The notes under the pieces were generated by a model. That model did not search any database. It was given only the letters and a program-made list of their open reading frames with translations, and had not been told where the DNA came from. Position numbers and translations under genes: made by a program. A stretch of DNA of 64,000 nt. It comes from Strigamia acuminata. Taxonomy: Eukaryota > Arthropoda > Chilopoda > Geophilomorpha > Linotaeniidae. Positions 50,106-60,949 of the stretch are shown piece by piece (position 1 is the first letter of the stretch; every line of letters starts with the position of its first letter). The stretch covers positions 18,786,001 through 18,850,000 of the forward strand of contig OX442316.1 of the NCBI GenBank assembly GCA_949358305.1. The letters are read 5' to 3'.

Positions 50106-53100
50106 CTGGGGCCGGAGTGGTATCACCACTCAACTCTTCCATGTCGTGAGTTTCCAGAACGCACAATCGCTGTACTGGTCGACGCAAGTTCTTTCCGACT
50201 GGTAACTTTATCTCACATGCGCGAACACGACCGTCTCGTCCACGGAATATCTCAACGACTCTTCCTATTTTCCAGGTCATCCTGGGCTGGTTTAACTCTT
50301 CTACGAGAACTACATCTCCTTGTTTAACTTCTCGTGAATTCTTATCATTTTTACGGTGAACTCTCAGCTCGGTGAGATATTCCTTTTGCCATCGCGTCCA
50401 CCAATGTCCTAACTTCAGTTGACGGAGTTTCCAACGCTTCAAAATCGTGACTGATGTCGATGGCAACTGTTGAATCGTTTTTTGGCTGGGGTCTGGCAAA
50501 GTACAGCTTCGTTTTCCGACCAGAAAATGAGCTGGAGTGAGTGGGTGACTGTCTTCGTCTTCAGTGTATACGTAGGAGAGTGGTCGCGAATTTATGCACG
50601 ACTCGACTTCCGAGAGAATGGTTGTCAATTCTTCAAAATCTAGGGATGACTTTCCCAAGACTTTTTTCAAGCTGGACTTAGTTGACTTCACCATTCGCTC
50701 CCAAAAGCCACCCCACCACGGTGCACGTTCGACTATATACTGCCATTTCACGCCTCGTTCGGTCAGAAATCCTTGTATCTGTTCACCTCTCACTGCATTC
50801 AACAAAACACAAAGTTCTTTCTCTGTTCGCTTGAACGTCAGCGCATTGTCGGAGTAGATCGTGCTTGGGACTCCTCTGCGCGCAAAAAATCGTTTCAATG
50901 CCTGAATGAATCGCTCCGTATTCATGCTTGAAACTAATTCCAAGTGCACGGCTCGAACAACCGCACACGTGAACACGACGATGTAGCATTTTTCTCCACT
51001 ACGTTGGTACAATGGGCCCGCGAAGTCGACTCCAACGACTTGAAATGGCTCAGCTTGAGTGACACGATCTGGTGGCAACGATGATTCTGTCTGGCGCACG
51101 AAACGTCCTTGCACTCGCTTGCACACGAAACATTTGTGTAACACGCTTTTTACTGTCCTTCTCAGCTTTGGCATCCAAAACTTTTGACGAATTTCTGCCA
51201 AAGTCTCTCCAAGTCCACCGTGGAAAATTCTTTGATGTGCTTCTGAAACGATAAGAGTGGTTAAAATGTGATTTGAGGGCAAAACATAAGGATTTTTCAT
51301 GTTGCTGTCGATTTTTGCCCATCGCAATCTGGTATTCAATCGCATTAAACCATTTTCGTCTATATAACACGAGACTTTGTTCAAAAAAGAGTTATGAGCG
51401 AACTCCTGACGATGGCTGAGTGCTGCGAGTTCTGTTGCAAAGTTCGATTGTTGCATTACACGAAGCCAATAAAGCTCTGCTGCCGATAATTCATCCACCG
51501 TCAACGGTGCGCCATTTCTAACTTTGTCTCTGGTGTTTTTGACGAATCTTTGCACCCATCCGGTCACTCGTACTAATCGTCTCCAGCTGCCGTATTTTGA
51601 TGGCTCGTCCATCAATGGTGGCTCTGGAATCACGGCTGCTGCTGCCAAATAGTCCTCTGAATCGATCTCGTCGCTATTCTCGTCTATTTTAATGTCTGGC
51701 CATTCGTTCTCGTCCTTCACAAGCCACTCGGGGCCATTCCACCACGTATTCGCTTGAATCAACGCCTCTGCATCTATCCCTCGTGTTAGAAGGTCTGCTG
51801 GATTCTGGACTCCTGGACAGTGTCGCCAACTCGAAAAAGGTACGTGTATCTGGATTTCCTCCACTCTCCTGGCTACGAATGGAATGGCTTTCCTTTTCTC
51901 GTTCAACCAACACAAAACGATTGTCGAATCTGTCCAAGCTGTAACTTTTGCAGTGGTGAATTGTTTCAGTCTGTGCGCAATTCTGGCCAGCAGCAAAGCT
52001 CCCATCAACTCGAGTCTGGGCAACGTAATCGTCTTAATTGGCGCGATCCTGCATTTGGAAAGAATAAAAAATACATTACAACTTCCATTTGGGTGACGCA
52101 CACGATTGTACGCCACCACCCCGTACGCTAAGGGGCTCGCATCACAAAACAGATGGATTTCGTGATTATTCAATTCTGCATCCAATCCAAAATGTCGTGG
52201 CACGCAAATATTTTCCAACAATGGCAACTGCTTTTTCCATTTCTCCCACTGTTCGAGAAGTTCGAGGGAGAGACGACTGTCCCATCCAATCTGCAATTTC
52301 CACAACTGCTGGAAAAACAGCTTTCCTGAAACTGTAAACGGCGACGCAAATCCTAACGGATCGAAGATCTGTGCAACCAATTGAATAACCTGCCGTTTAG
52401 TGTTCGATTCACGTTCCAAAGTTGCTTTCACATCCTCGAGTTCTAGTGACAAGTCGTCTCTCTCACCATTCCACTTCAGGCCCAACACTTTTTGCTCACT
52501 TTCGAACGTTGCAGTTGGATGGTCAACAGCAAATTGCTCTCGTAGCACTGGGGAATTGCTGTACCACTTCACTAGTTCCATATTGGCTTCGAGCATGATT
52601 GTTGACGTCTTCTTGTAGACATCAATGGCTTCTGTTGTTGTCTTTTCACTGTTCAAAAAGTCATCAACATAAAATCTCTTTAACAATTTCATAATTAATT
52701 CGGGAAAACGATCTGCATATTGTTCGAGATGGTGTTGTATCGTTCCGTTCAAGAGATAGGGACTTGGAGATGCTCCAAATAGGACTCTGGTTTGTCGGAG
52801 AATCTCCAACACGATTGGTCCTTCAACGTCCCATCCATCCGCGATCCACAGAAACCTCACCGCATCTCGGTCAGCTAACGCCAGCAAAATTTGATGAAAC
52901 GCTTGTTTAATGTCTCCAATCAATGCCACAATGAATTGTCTGAAAAATAAAAGGGCATTGATTAATTCTGGAAGGAGATTTGGCCCTGTAAACAGGCAGT
53001 CGTTGAGAGAGCGACTCTTCTGCGCGTGCGACGAGGCGTCGTAGACTATGCGCAATTTTGTGGTGCTTCTCCGCTCTCGAATTACTGGTCGATGTGGGAG

Positions 53101-55299
53101 GTAGTAACACCCAGTCTGGTTGGCTACTTCTGGGGCCGTTTCGATTATTCCAGCGATTTTCTGGTCGTCCAGAACCTTCTTATAGCGGTGGTACAAGTCC
53201 GGATTTTGTTTAAACTTGCGAACAAGATTCCACAGTCTCTTAAGTGCAATTTGATAGTTGCTGTCCAACTCTGATTTGTCCAGCAACCAAGGCAGTCGCA
53301 CCTCGTACCGCTCACCCGTCCAGTTGATGGACTCTTTAAATTTTGCTACTGCTTGATCATCTTCGTCCTGGGCGCTGGTGAGAGTTTCGTGGGGAATGCC
53401 TACTGCTTCCAACTCCCAAAAACGTTGAAGAAGGTGGTCGAGTCGGTCTTCATACTGCACAAGATTCACGTGGGTTGCTGACTGTCTAACCGTTTCATCT
53501 TGGCTTCTGATCGCGCCGTGGATTGTCCAACCGAGAGACGTGTGAAGACACATCAATCCCTCATCTAAACGTTTCGATTCGCCTGTTACGATACGCCAAA
53601 AGTGGTCCGCTCCAATTAGAATTGCCACCTCGTCTTGTTGGGTCGACATCTGGTCGATATTTAAGGTGATCTTGTGTTTGCGCAACATCTCGCGCACGTT
53701 TGGACCCGACTGCCTCGCGACTGAGTGAGTTATTCGTGGCACCTCGATCAATTCTAAATCAACAAACTTATTAGTATCGGTAATATTTCTTAAAGTCACT
53801 TTCACGCGACGACGACAAACGCTCTCTGTTTTAGAGTCGCCAAAACTGGAAATCTGCATATTTTGCTTTCCCACTACTTGGGCATCGAGTTCATTCACTA
53901 GTTTCTGGCTAATAAACGATCTGTGGCTTCCGCCATCAAACATGCACTGCACAGCCTTGGTTTTACAATTCGATTCCACATTTGTCATTAATACTTGCAA
54001 AAATAAGTCAGTGTTCTCTGCTGTAATTGCTGCTGCTGTCAACGTCGACACAAGCACGGTCTCTGGCTTGGTATTCGACGCTTCGCACAACAGGATATGG
54101 TGAAACCGCTCACAGTTCACACACTTCTCTTTCTGGGGACAGCTGCGCGCCATATGTTTGCTGCCCAAACATCTAAAACACGTTCGTTTTGACATGCACC
54201 GCTTCAATCGATCTGGAATGTTGAGCGGACAATCTTCCTTCTTGTGCGACGCATCGTCGCAGAATACGCAACTGGATGATGAAACGTTGGTAGTCAATGC
54301 ATTGGCTGAGGCTATTTTGTCGTTACGCGTCGGCTTCTTGTAGTCGACGAACGTCTTGGCGGCTGGTTTCTCTGTCTGGTCGCTCACGGCTACGTGTTCT
54401 TCTCGTAACTCCAGTTCGGCTCTGAAAAACTCCAAAAACAGTTTCATATCGTGAGTGTTTTCTTTATTTTTGCGTGCAAAATCAAGTGCAATAACGTCAG
54501 GCACCGCATTTCGTATCAATGGACACAATACAATTCCAAACGTGGCTGTATCGATTTCTTCAGTCTCGAGACTTCGAATATGCAATTCGCACGTGTCGTA
54601 GAGTCTACGCAACTCAACGAGGTCGCTAACTCGTTTTACTGGTTTAAGTTTCATCAAAGTCTGAATGTGAGCGTTCACGATGACTTCTTTTCGCCCAAAT
54701 CGATTTTGAAGTAAAGTCACTGCAGTTTCATAGTTCTCATCGCTGATTTTGAGACCATGAACAACTGTTGCTGCAGTACCTTCGAGAACTGAGTTCAAAT
54801 ATACGAATTTGGCTTTTGCTGTAAGTGAACCGTTGCCGTGGACACTCAACTCGAAATTGGACCAAAACTTTGACCACTCAACAGGATTCCCGCTGAAATT
54901 CCGCATTACTAACTTTGGCAGCTTTATTGTCCCTTCGCCTGAGTTGCTCGTGGCGCTGCCGCCGATTGGAATCGCTGGGGGTATAACTGGTGCTGGTGGC
55001 CGTAAAAGTTCTTCCAATTTGACTTCAATATCGGTAAGAGAGTCGATTATCAACTCACGGAAATCTTCGTTGTCGCTTTCTTCTTTCTCCAAATCCGCAC
55101 GCGTAACAATCATCGGCGATATCTTATCGTCGAGCGCTGTCAATTGTTCACTCTTTGCTAACAACTGGTTTTTTAATCGTTTCAACGCGAGGATTTCTGG
55201 AGCAACGTTGGCTAATTCGACGAGTACCGCATTACATAACCGCTTGGCTCCTTCTCTGGACGTGGCTTGTTGAGCGCGCAAACGATCAAGGGCGTCCAT
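50101..55299 (-). CDS. gag-pol: Gag-Pol polyprotein, BEL-B (1732 aa)
   Basis: A single frame encodes all proteins for reverse transcription and integration. I start at the ATG at 55299; the frame is open slightly further upstream but only through a TTG. A DUF1759-type Gag region lies near residues 120-290 (LPKLVMRNFSGNPVEWSKFW). Zinc knuckles are at 344-357, 374-387 and 393-405. A DUF1758-type protease has D455-G-G-S. The RT spans about 745-930 with motif A D796 and YVDD 877-880. RNase H has D1053, E1097, D1124 and D1169. The integrase zinc site is H1355/H1360/C1390/C1393, and the core is D1425, D1484 and E1534 (49 residues between the last two). A DUF5641-type C-terminus sits near 1615-1715. 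No frameshift or internal stop is seen. The stop (50101-50103) lies within the 3' LTR. Confidence 0.97.
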   Translation of the reverse strand: MDALDRLRAQQATSREGAKRLCNAVLVELANVAPEILALKRLKNQLLAKSEQLTALDDKISPMIVTRADLEKEESDNEDFRELIIDSLTDIEVKLEELLRPPAPVIPPAIPIGGSATSNSGEGTIKLPKLVMRNFSGNPVEWSKFWSNFELSVHGNGSLTAKAKFVYLNSVLEGTAATVVHGLKISDENYETAVTLLQNRFGRKEVIVNAHIQTLMKLKPVKRVSDLVELRRLYDTCELHIRSLETEEIDTATFGIVLCPLIRNAVPDVIALDFARKNKENTHDMKLFLEFFRAELELREEHVAVSDQTEKPAAKTFVDYKKPTRNDKIASANALTTNVSSSSCVFCDDASHKKEDCPLNIPDRLKRCMSKRTCFRCLGSKHMARSCPQKEKCVNCERFHHILLCEASNTKPETVLVSTLTAAAITAENTDLFLQVLMTNVESNCKTKAVQCMFDGGSHRSFISQKLVNELDAQVVGKQNMQISSFGDSKTESVCRRRVKVTLRNITDTNKFVDLELIEVPRITHSVARQSGPNVREMLRKHKITLNIDQMSTQQDEVAILIGADHFWRIVTGESKRLDEGLMCLHTSLGWTIHGAIRSQDETVRQSATHVNLVQYEDRLDHLLQRFWELEAVGIPHETLTSAQDEDDQAVAKFKESINWTGERYEVRLPWLLDKSELDSNYQIALKRLWNLVRKFKQNPDLYHRYKKVLDDQKIAGIIETAPEVANQTGCYYLPHRPVIRERRSTTKLRIVYDASSHAQKSRSLNDCLFTGPNLLPELINALLFFRQFIVALIGDIKQAFHQILLALADRDAVRFLWIADGWDVEGPIVLEILRQTRVLFGASPSPYLLNGTIQHHLEQYADRFPELIMKLLKRFYVDDFLNSEKTTTEAIDVYKKTSTIMLEANMELVKWYSNSPVLREQFAVDHPTATFESEQKVLGLKWNGERDDLSLELEDVKATLERESNTKRQVIQLVAQIFDPLGFASPFTVSGKLFFQQLWKLQIGWDSRLSLELLEQWEKWKKQLPLLENICVPRHFGLDAELNNHEIHLFCDASPLAYGVVAYNRVRHPNGSCNVFFILSKCRIAPIKTITLPRLELMGALLLARIAHRLKQFTTAKVTAWTDSTIVLCWLNEKRKAIPFVARRVEEIQIHVPFSSWRHCPGVQNPADLLTRGIDAEALIQANTWWNGPEWLVKDENEWPDIKIDENSDEIDSEDYLAAAAVIPEPPLMDEPSKYGSWRRLVRVTGWVQRFVKNTRDKVRNGAPLTVDELSAAELYWLRVMQQSNFATELAALSHRQEFAHNSFLNKVSCYIDENGLMRLNTRLRWAKIDSNMKNPYVLPSNHILTTLIVSEAHQRIFHGGLGETLAEIRQKFWMPKLRRTVKSVLHKCFVCKRVQGRFVRQTESSLPPDRVTQAEPFQVVGVDFAGPLYQRSGEKCYIVVFTCAVVRAVHLELVSSMNTERFIQALKRFFARRGVPSTIYSDNALTFKRTEKELCVLLNAVRGEQIQGFLTERGVKWQYIVERAPWWGGFWERMVKSTKSSLKKVLGKSSLDFEELTTILSEVESCINSRPLSYVYTEDEDSHPLTPAHFLVGKRSCTLPDPSQKTIQQLPSTSVTILKRWKLRQLKLGHWWTRWQKEYLTELRVHRKNDKNSREVKQGDVVLVEELNQPRMTWKIGRVVEIFRGRDGRVRACEIKLPVGKNLRRPVQRLCVLETHDMEELSGDTTPAPV
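50115..50131 (-). repeat. 7-bp perfect hairpin just before the 3' LTR of BEL-B
   Basis: GAGTGGT, loop of 3, ACCACTC, inside the last codons of pol and 9 bases from the LTR, where a polypurine tract would normally lie. The role is unknown. Confidence 0.6.
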
Positions 55300-55380
55300 C
55301 TTGAAATTTTCGGTCAAAATTCGGCGTGGTCGGCTTTACGATGCTGTTTTCTACTTATTTCTGTCCGGATTCACTGATTT

Positions 55381-55398
55381 TCCCGGGTTTCGGCACCA
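55381..55398 (-). other. primer-binding site for tRNA-Phe (BEL-B)
   Basis: On the minus strand TGGTGCCGAAACCCGGGA, identical over 18 nt to the BEL-A site and exactly complementary to the tRNA-Phe 3' end with CCA. It abuts the LTR without a spacer. Confidence 0.9.
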
Positions 55399-55727
55399 TT
55401 TGAAGATTCGCAAAGTCAATTTGTAACTAATTTTGACTAAAACTGTGTAAATTTACTACTTTTCTAACTTTTATGAATTTTCGAAATAAAGCATGTCTTT
55501 TTTGGGTTAAGAACAAGTTTATTGTAATTTCTGGGGGTCACAAGTACAAATTCAGGGGAACAAAGGGTGAAACAAGATAATTTATGACACTTTTACAGCA
55601 CTTCCGGTCACGCGTCATCCAATATCACTCAAAAACACCTCCTGCAGGTTGGCTTCTCTGTGCTGCGCCGTGCTCTTTCCCTCGAACTCGTGCGACCTTG
55701 TTACTTCTAACAACGCCAGTTTTCACA
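55399..55727 (-). repeat. 5' LTR of BEL-B
   Basis: The 329-bp partner of 49777-50105. As the upstream LTR on the minus strand it should drive transcription of the element. No clear TATA box was seen. Confidence 0.95.
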
Positions 55728-55732
55728 CATTG
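55728..55732. repeat. target site duplication, right copy (BEL-B)
   Basis: CATTG, matching 49772-49776. Confidence 0.9.
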
Positions 55733-56419
55733 TAGCCAAAGTTTTGGCACCCTGTAAAGTCAAGCACGAGGCAACACCTTGCAACGACTAAAACAAAGAA
55801 GATCTTTATGAAAGAAGGAGCCGGAATATGCATGCAGGAAGCGAGTTAAACGGGAAATGAAGGGAGTTTAAGTCGCTTTGCCCTCGTGTTCACTTCTTTT
55901 TTTCATCATTTACGCTTTGGCTTCATTCCCGCAAGCGGAATAAAAGGTGGGGCCATCAAACTCGATATGGGCGTCTCACTAATTGAACTCATAAAAAAAT
56001 TACTTTCTACGTTCGACTACACACTTTTTATCCATGTTTCCCCCTCCACGTTTAAAAGAAACAAAAGCAAAACCAGCCTTTCCTTTTTTATCTTCACTTT
56101 CCACGACACGTGTCAATAATTCAAATTGTCGTGGAAAAGAAAACAAACATTTTTCTCTCTCCTCTCGCACAGAAATAAAAAAAAATAAACAAAAATAAAA
56201 AAAAAATAAAGAAAATAAAAAAATAAAAATCCCAATAATGATTTTCCTTCAATGGGAAGTAGAGTAACATCACGCCAACCGAACATAACTCACAAAATGA
56301 CGACACGATGCTTATCAAAATCAAAAAGGCGCCAACTTAGCATAAATAAAATACATACAATGAAAATGAAATGAAAATAAAATGAAAACAAAATAAAATG
56401 AAAATAAAATGTCTCCTAC
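55733..56419. other. non-coding stretch between BEL-B and the candidate signal-peptide exon
   Basis: AT-rich with A-rich repeats at 56168-56232 and AAAATG/AAAATA repeats at 56340-56410. Read on the minus strand it would be the start of the intron that follows the 56420-56474 exon. No clear acceptor for a second exon was found in it. Confidence 0.5.
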
Positions 56420-56474
56420 CTTTAGCTGAGACCAGAAGCACGAATAACGAGAAGGAAAAAATGAGCAGTTGCAT
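56420..56474 (-). CDS. candidate first coding exon encoding a signal peptide
   Basis: On the minus strand an ATG at 56474 (A at -3) opens MQLLIFSFSLFVLLVSAK, which has the form of a classical secretory signal peptide: a hydrophobic core of about 12 residues, then small residues SA for cleavage. After 55 nt the sequence reads AAAG|GTAGGAG, a good splice donor. The intron would be phase 1, which is common just after the signal peptide in genes for secreted and cell-surface proteins. The upstream minus-strand sequence is GA-rich with GAGCCC repeats, as a 5' UTR might be. The second exon is not identified, so the protein's identity is unknown. If real, BEL-B lies downstream in the same orientation, possibly in an intron. 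Confidence 0.4.
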
Positions 56475-56561
56475 GATGAAGACGGATCGAGTTATCCTGG
56501 AGGCAGACGCCTCTTTGCTCAGTTTCTCGCTCTCTCTTTCTCTCTCTCTCCCCACCTCAGT

Positions 56562-56596
<35 letters not shown>
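56562..56596. repeat. CTCGGG hexamer repeat
   Basis: Five to six tandem hexamers, GC-rich. They encode (Pro-Glu)n on - and (Gly-Ser)n or (Gly-Leu)n on +. They lie in the putative 5' UTR of the 56420-56474 exon. Confidence 0.85.
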
Positions 56597-59161
56597 TCTT
56601 TCTCTGTCTCCACGTGCACTCACCGACGGCGAACCGGCGTTGGTGCGAACGTGGTGAGTCAATGGCTTCGGCCCCTGGCGTTGGAGCTGCGCGGACAGCA
56701 GACTGCGGCTGTGCGAGAAGACGCCGATGCAAGACGCGAGGGGCTTTAGATCTGAGCGCTCATTCCAACCAGTCGGCTAGAGCAGGTAGATGTTATTTTG
56801 CATAGTCACGTGATCAGTTGCCGGGGCGCCCTCGCAGTTTGCGGTGGTGATGGAGGCAAAGCTTTGCTTTGCTGCGCGTCGTTTCTCCGAGTCGTCGCTA
56901 GACGGGGTTACGTGTGGGTGAACCCAGGAATGAAAGAGATGCAATTTGCTGCGGCACAGCTGGTCGTGTCATTCGGCAAGACGCAGTCGAAATCAAAAGG
57001 CTGCGGTGGGAATCTGTTTACAACTTCATCTGATTCCCGCACTGCGTTTTCTGAAACGAACAAAACAATTCGACTTTTTACATTACTCCTACAACAACGG
57101 TCCATTACTTCGTCCATCTGCATATGCAGATATTCGTGTCATGTTTCATTCATTCAATTTAATATTAAAATTGGATCAATATTACAATCATTTGTTATGA
57201 CTGCATGAGTGAAATAATGCAGATTCAATTGCAAGTTGAAGAGCAGTAGAGTATTTGTATTACATCGACAGATTTCCATTTTAAAGACGGGGAAAAAATC
57301 AATTCCTTTCGTAAAAGTAAATAAAACGTTGATTTTTTTTGGTGCGGTTAGTTTTATTTGAATTTTGGAATGAATGTAATTATTGAGTCTAGACAATGTT
57401 CTGTCGGGTTCAACTTGAAGCCGGAGCAAATCAAGCGGGAGCAAAAGCAGTTTTAGTCAAAAACCCACGGAAGTTCTACTCTATGGTATCCGGATGCAGT
57501 AAGAAATCTAAATTAATGGCTTTTTCTATTTTGTCTTTTTTTATCTACAATTGGCAATGGAGATCAGACCCAATTGCGCGAGATGGCGGGGAAGATACAG
57601 AGCCCACTTACTTCAGCCCATCTGCTGGATAACCCCCTGTCAGTCAGTCGACCCAACCTCTACCAATCAGAGTTCACCTCGAGATAGCGATGACAAAATG
57701 TTATTCCTAAGCATATTAAAACCGCAAAGTTAACCTTAAACCAATATTATAGAAACGTCTCTCGTCTTTCATTCCTACCTGGAAAAATAGAATTTTTTTA
57801 AAAATTAAATAAAAATTTAAAAAAAATTAAAAAAAACTCGAGTAAGCTTCGCTAGTTTTGAGTGTTTTAACCGAGCAGATTTCCATTCCTGATTTCTCCA
57901 TTAAGCCATATAGCAATTAAGTCAATTATTTATTATCTATTAAGAAATTCGATAAACTGCAGAATTGCCTCCTAGAAATGTGTTTTGTTTTTTTTTTGTT
58001 TTTGTTTTATTGCTGAAAAAATCTCTAATTGATGTCATATCAATAAAATAATGTTATAATTTACGCTTAATGCCGCATTTGAGAAATGCCGTAATGGTCT
58101 ATTGGATTGCAGCTGTGTATGTATTCCAAACAGCATGGCAAATTGATTGTTGCAATCCTATTCGAACCAGCGCGAAATAAGTGTCAACGCACGAATGTTT
58201 ACTCCAAATCGAAAATAACTTACTTTTTCCTCCCACCATTAAAACAGAACACTGTGCACAAGCACAAGCAAAAGCACTTCCTAAAAGTTATTACTCCGTA
58301 TCATTTTTTTTTATTCTTTTCAAAAAAGATGCAATTAATTCATTAAATTTTCAGTGCCAACACGAAAATGTTCGTTGAATGAATACGGCATGGGCAAATA
58401 ATGTGCCTGAAATTTTCCATGTTTCGATAAACATAAAAATAAAAACGAAGCATTTATTAAAGGCGAACCAAAAGAACGAGCGAGCAGAGCAAGAGAAAGA
58501 GAAAGACAGAAAGACAGAAAGAAGAAAAAACAGCTGAGGCCAAATTATGAGGCGCGTATATTGTCAACGGCTGGCGCAGTCTGCTTAATATAAATTTATA
58601 TTTGAAGTCGTCGCTTCTAAAGTTTGCAATGAAGCTTTTTAAACGGCTGTTTCCTAGTCGTAAAGGCGCCTAATCGCCCCTAAAGCCAACCATTAAGACG
58701 CAGTAAACAAGCAACGTGTTTGGCTCGGTGACATTCGATGCGATTAATCTATGCCGCTATTATCTTTCACCAAATAGATACAACCCTCGATTTATGTTTT
58801 TCACAGCTTCCTCCTTTAATTCCTATCTGCTCAGCACAAATTGCCTCCCCAAAACAAAACAAACCTAAACGAAGACGAAAACGAAAACGACAACATTTCA
58901 ATATTTTCTTCTTCCGCGGAACATTGCACGAACGTTCCGTGGTTAAGAAGTGGTTTGGGGCGTAAGGTTGCACGATCGAAAAGTGCAATGTGCTTAGGCA
59001 AAGCAGTGGCGTAACTGCGCAAAGACCTTTCTTTGGTCAAAACTCCGTGGAGCGTGAATGGACCTTTAAGGGAGCCCCAAACATAAAAAAAAACTCAAAC
59101 TGAACAAGCCTTTTTATACAAAAAAAATATCTCAGAATAACCAGTGTGCGCTAGACGTAGG

Positions 59162-59187
59162 TTTAATCTTTAATCTTTAATCCTTAA
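59162..59187. repeat. TTTAATC heptamer repeat
   Basis: Three perfect tandem TTTAATC units and one degenerate copy. Confidence 0.85.
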
Positions 59188-59873
59188 TGTTGCTCTAATT
59201 AAACATAACTACGCAGTAAAGCCTGTTTTCACACTTGACTGCAATGCAGGGTCATGCGAGCGAGGCAGAAGAAACGCAGAGCACATGTGTTCACACTCAA
59301 CTGCAATCAGAATATTCAGTCTCTACACAAAATGCACAAAAAAATGCCCTTTTTCTACGTCATCTATTTTCCAATGTATAGTCGTACCCATATTCCGGCC
59401 CTCTTTCGACCCCTGCCCTGCTCCAACACATTGAACCAGGCTTAAAAGACTACCGACTTACCGAGTCAAAGACCGCAATCGGCTTAAATATCAGCTAGCT
59501 ATGTTGACAAAAAATGAATCCCAAGAATTTTTTTAGACTCTGGATAAAAATTATTTTAGTCTCAAACTGTGCATTAACTGTTATTATTTTAAAAAATCGT
59601 GAGTTTGATTGTGACGTGCCAATTGCCTACACGTACACGATCAACGAGCGAATGGTTTATTTTTATTCTAACCGAGTCGTCGCTTCGACCAAGGTAACTT
59701 GCTTGACATACTCATCTTGGAGAAGTGCGTCGCGCTCATTATTCTTGGCCTTAATCCGGAAAAATTGCAGCGTGTCGTGTATAAAAATGGTCCTCCATCA
59801 AGCAATTAAAACGGAGCAAAGAGTTTAATAAATAAACATGGATTTAGCAGTCCATGTTGCAAACTGGACCGGG

Positions 59874-59905
59874 GCTGAGTTGAGCTGAGCTGAGCTGAGC
59901 TGAGC
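59874..59905. repeat. GAGCT pentamer repeat
   Basis: About six tandem GAGCT/GAGTT units. Confidence 0.85.
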
Positions 59906-60913
59906 ACCGCTGCCACCATCCATCAGTTTATCCGTCCGGCGAGTAAATCGTGTCCTCGTACCGCAATAATCCCAGCAAATTATTTGAAACACCACCACAA
60001 CGCGATGCTTTTATCACTTAGACACGCTGCAGTGTTTGCACAACGAGGAATTAATGCCTTTCAAACATGTTCGTGTTCCCCTCGTTCCGACACCGACAAA
60101 TTCCCAAGCAACAGCCAGTATCATCCTATCATTTCATGTTTCATCCCGCGTGTCCAATCCAATCCAATGTGACAATCGAACGAGCCTTGCTTCAACGTCA
60201 CTGATGATCACTCCTTTGATTGCGCGGCCTGATCGATAAGAGGGGAATAGAGAGGAAAGAGAGAGGAGCCCTTCTTGAGTGACCACTCGCTTTATGGAAT
60301 GTGGAATCTCGAGCCAAACAAGATCATCCAGCTCCAGATGACCTACTTTGCAACTGCTACCCCACTATGTAATGTTTGAGAAAATCGAGTCGAGTGCCAG
60401 CAATCAAATCGAACCCCGACACATAATCACGTCACGTTTTCATATTTTTTTCTCTTCATTTACAAATACAAAAATACTTGTATTTGTTAATCTGTTTATA
60501 CGACGTCAATAAGTTGAAAATAAAAACTTTTTAATTAACAAATATTTCTCCTTTTATTTTCTCTCTCTCTCTGTCTCTCTAGCACCTTCAGATCTAGTAA
60601 TTAAAGACTCGTTTAATTATTTCTTGCACCGCGTTTTCCATGCAACCAATAATTGGCACAAAAGTAAAATTGCCAGCCCACACTATCAGGATTTCCTTCA
60701 TTTCCGGAAAAGTCCTATTCTGCAATTCCCTACTTCTTTTTTCACCTGCATAAAAAAGGCAAGTTTGAATGTTCGAAAACTAATCTCGCCTAATGCTTTG
60801 CAGTTATGAGCAGCTGAGAGAAATAAATTACGAGCGTCGTCCTCACGTCGCTATTGCTGGCAAATAGCTGCAATTGCTCATGCTCGTACAACGCGAGCGA
60901 CCATCCTTGCCGC

Positions 60914-60949
60914 CGCTTCCCTCGTCGGTTCCCTCGTCGCTTCCCTCGC
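60914..60949. repeat. 12-bp minisatellite, three units
   Basis: CGCTTCCCTCGT, CGGTTCCCTCGT and CGCTTCCCTCGC in tandem. One frame gives an Arg-Arg-Phe-Pro repeat, probably a by-product. Confidence 0.85.

Larger units (their letters stand above)
49777..55727 (-). mobile_element. BEL-B: full-length, apparently intact BEL/Pao retrotransposon
   Basis: A 5951-bp element on the minus strand: 329-bp LTRs, a tRNA-Phe primer-binding site immediately next to the 5' LTR, one uninterrupted gag-pol frame, then the 3' LTR. LTRs appear identical by eye and a 5-bp target duplication flanks the element, so it is young. Every catalytic motif I could check is present and no stop or frameshift is seen, so it may be autonomous. 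There is no env-like frame. It shares architecture, primer tRNA and LTR start (TGTGAAAA) with BEL-A, but its proteins and LTRs are clearly of another family. Confidence 0.97.

Noticed and set aside
59514-59828. 104-codon frame with a hydrophobic N-terminus
   Set aside because: No clear cleavage site, no splice or transcript context, and no recognisable domain.
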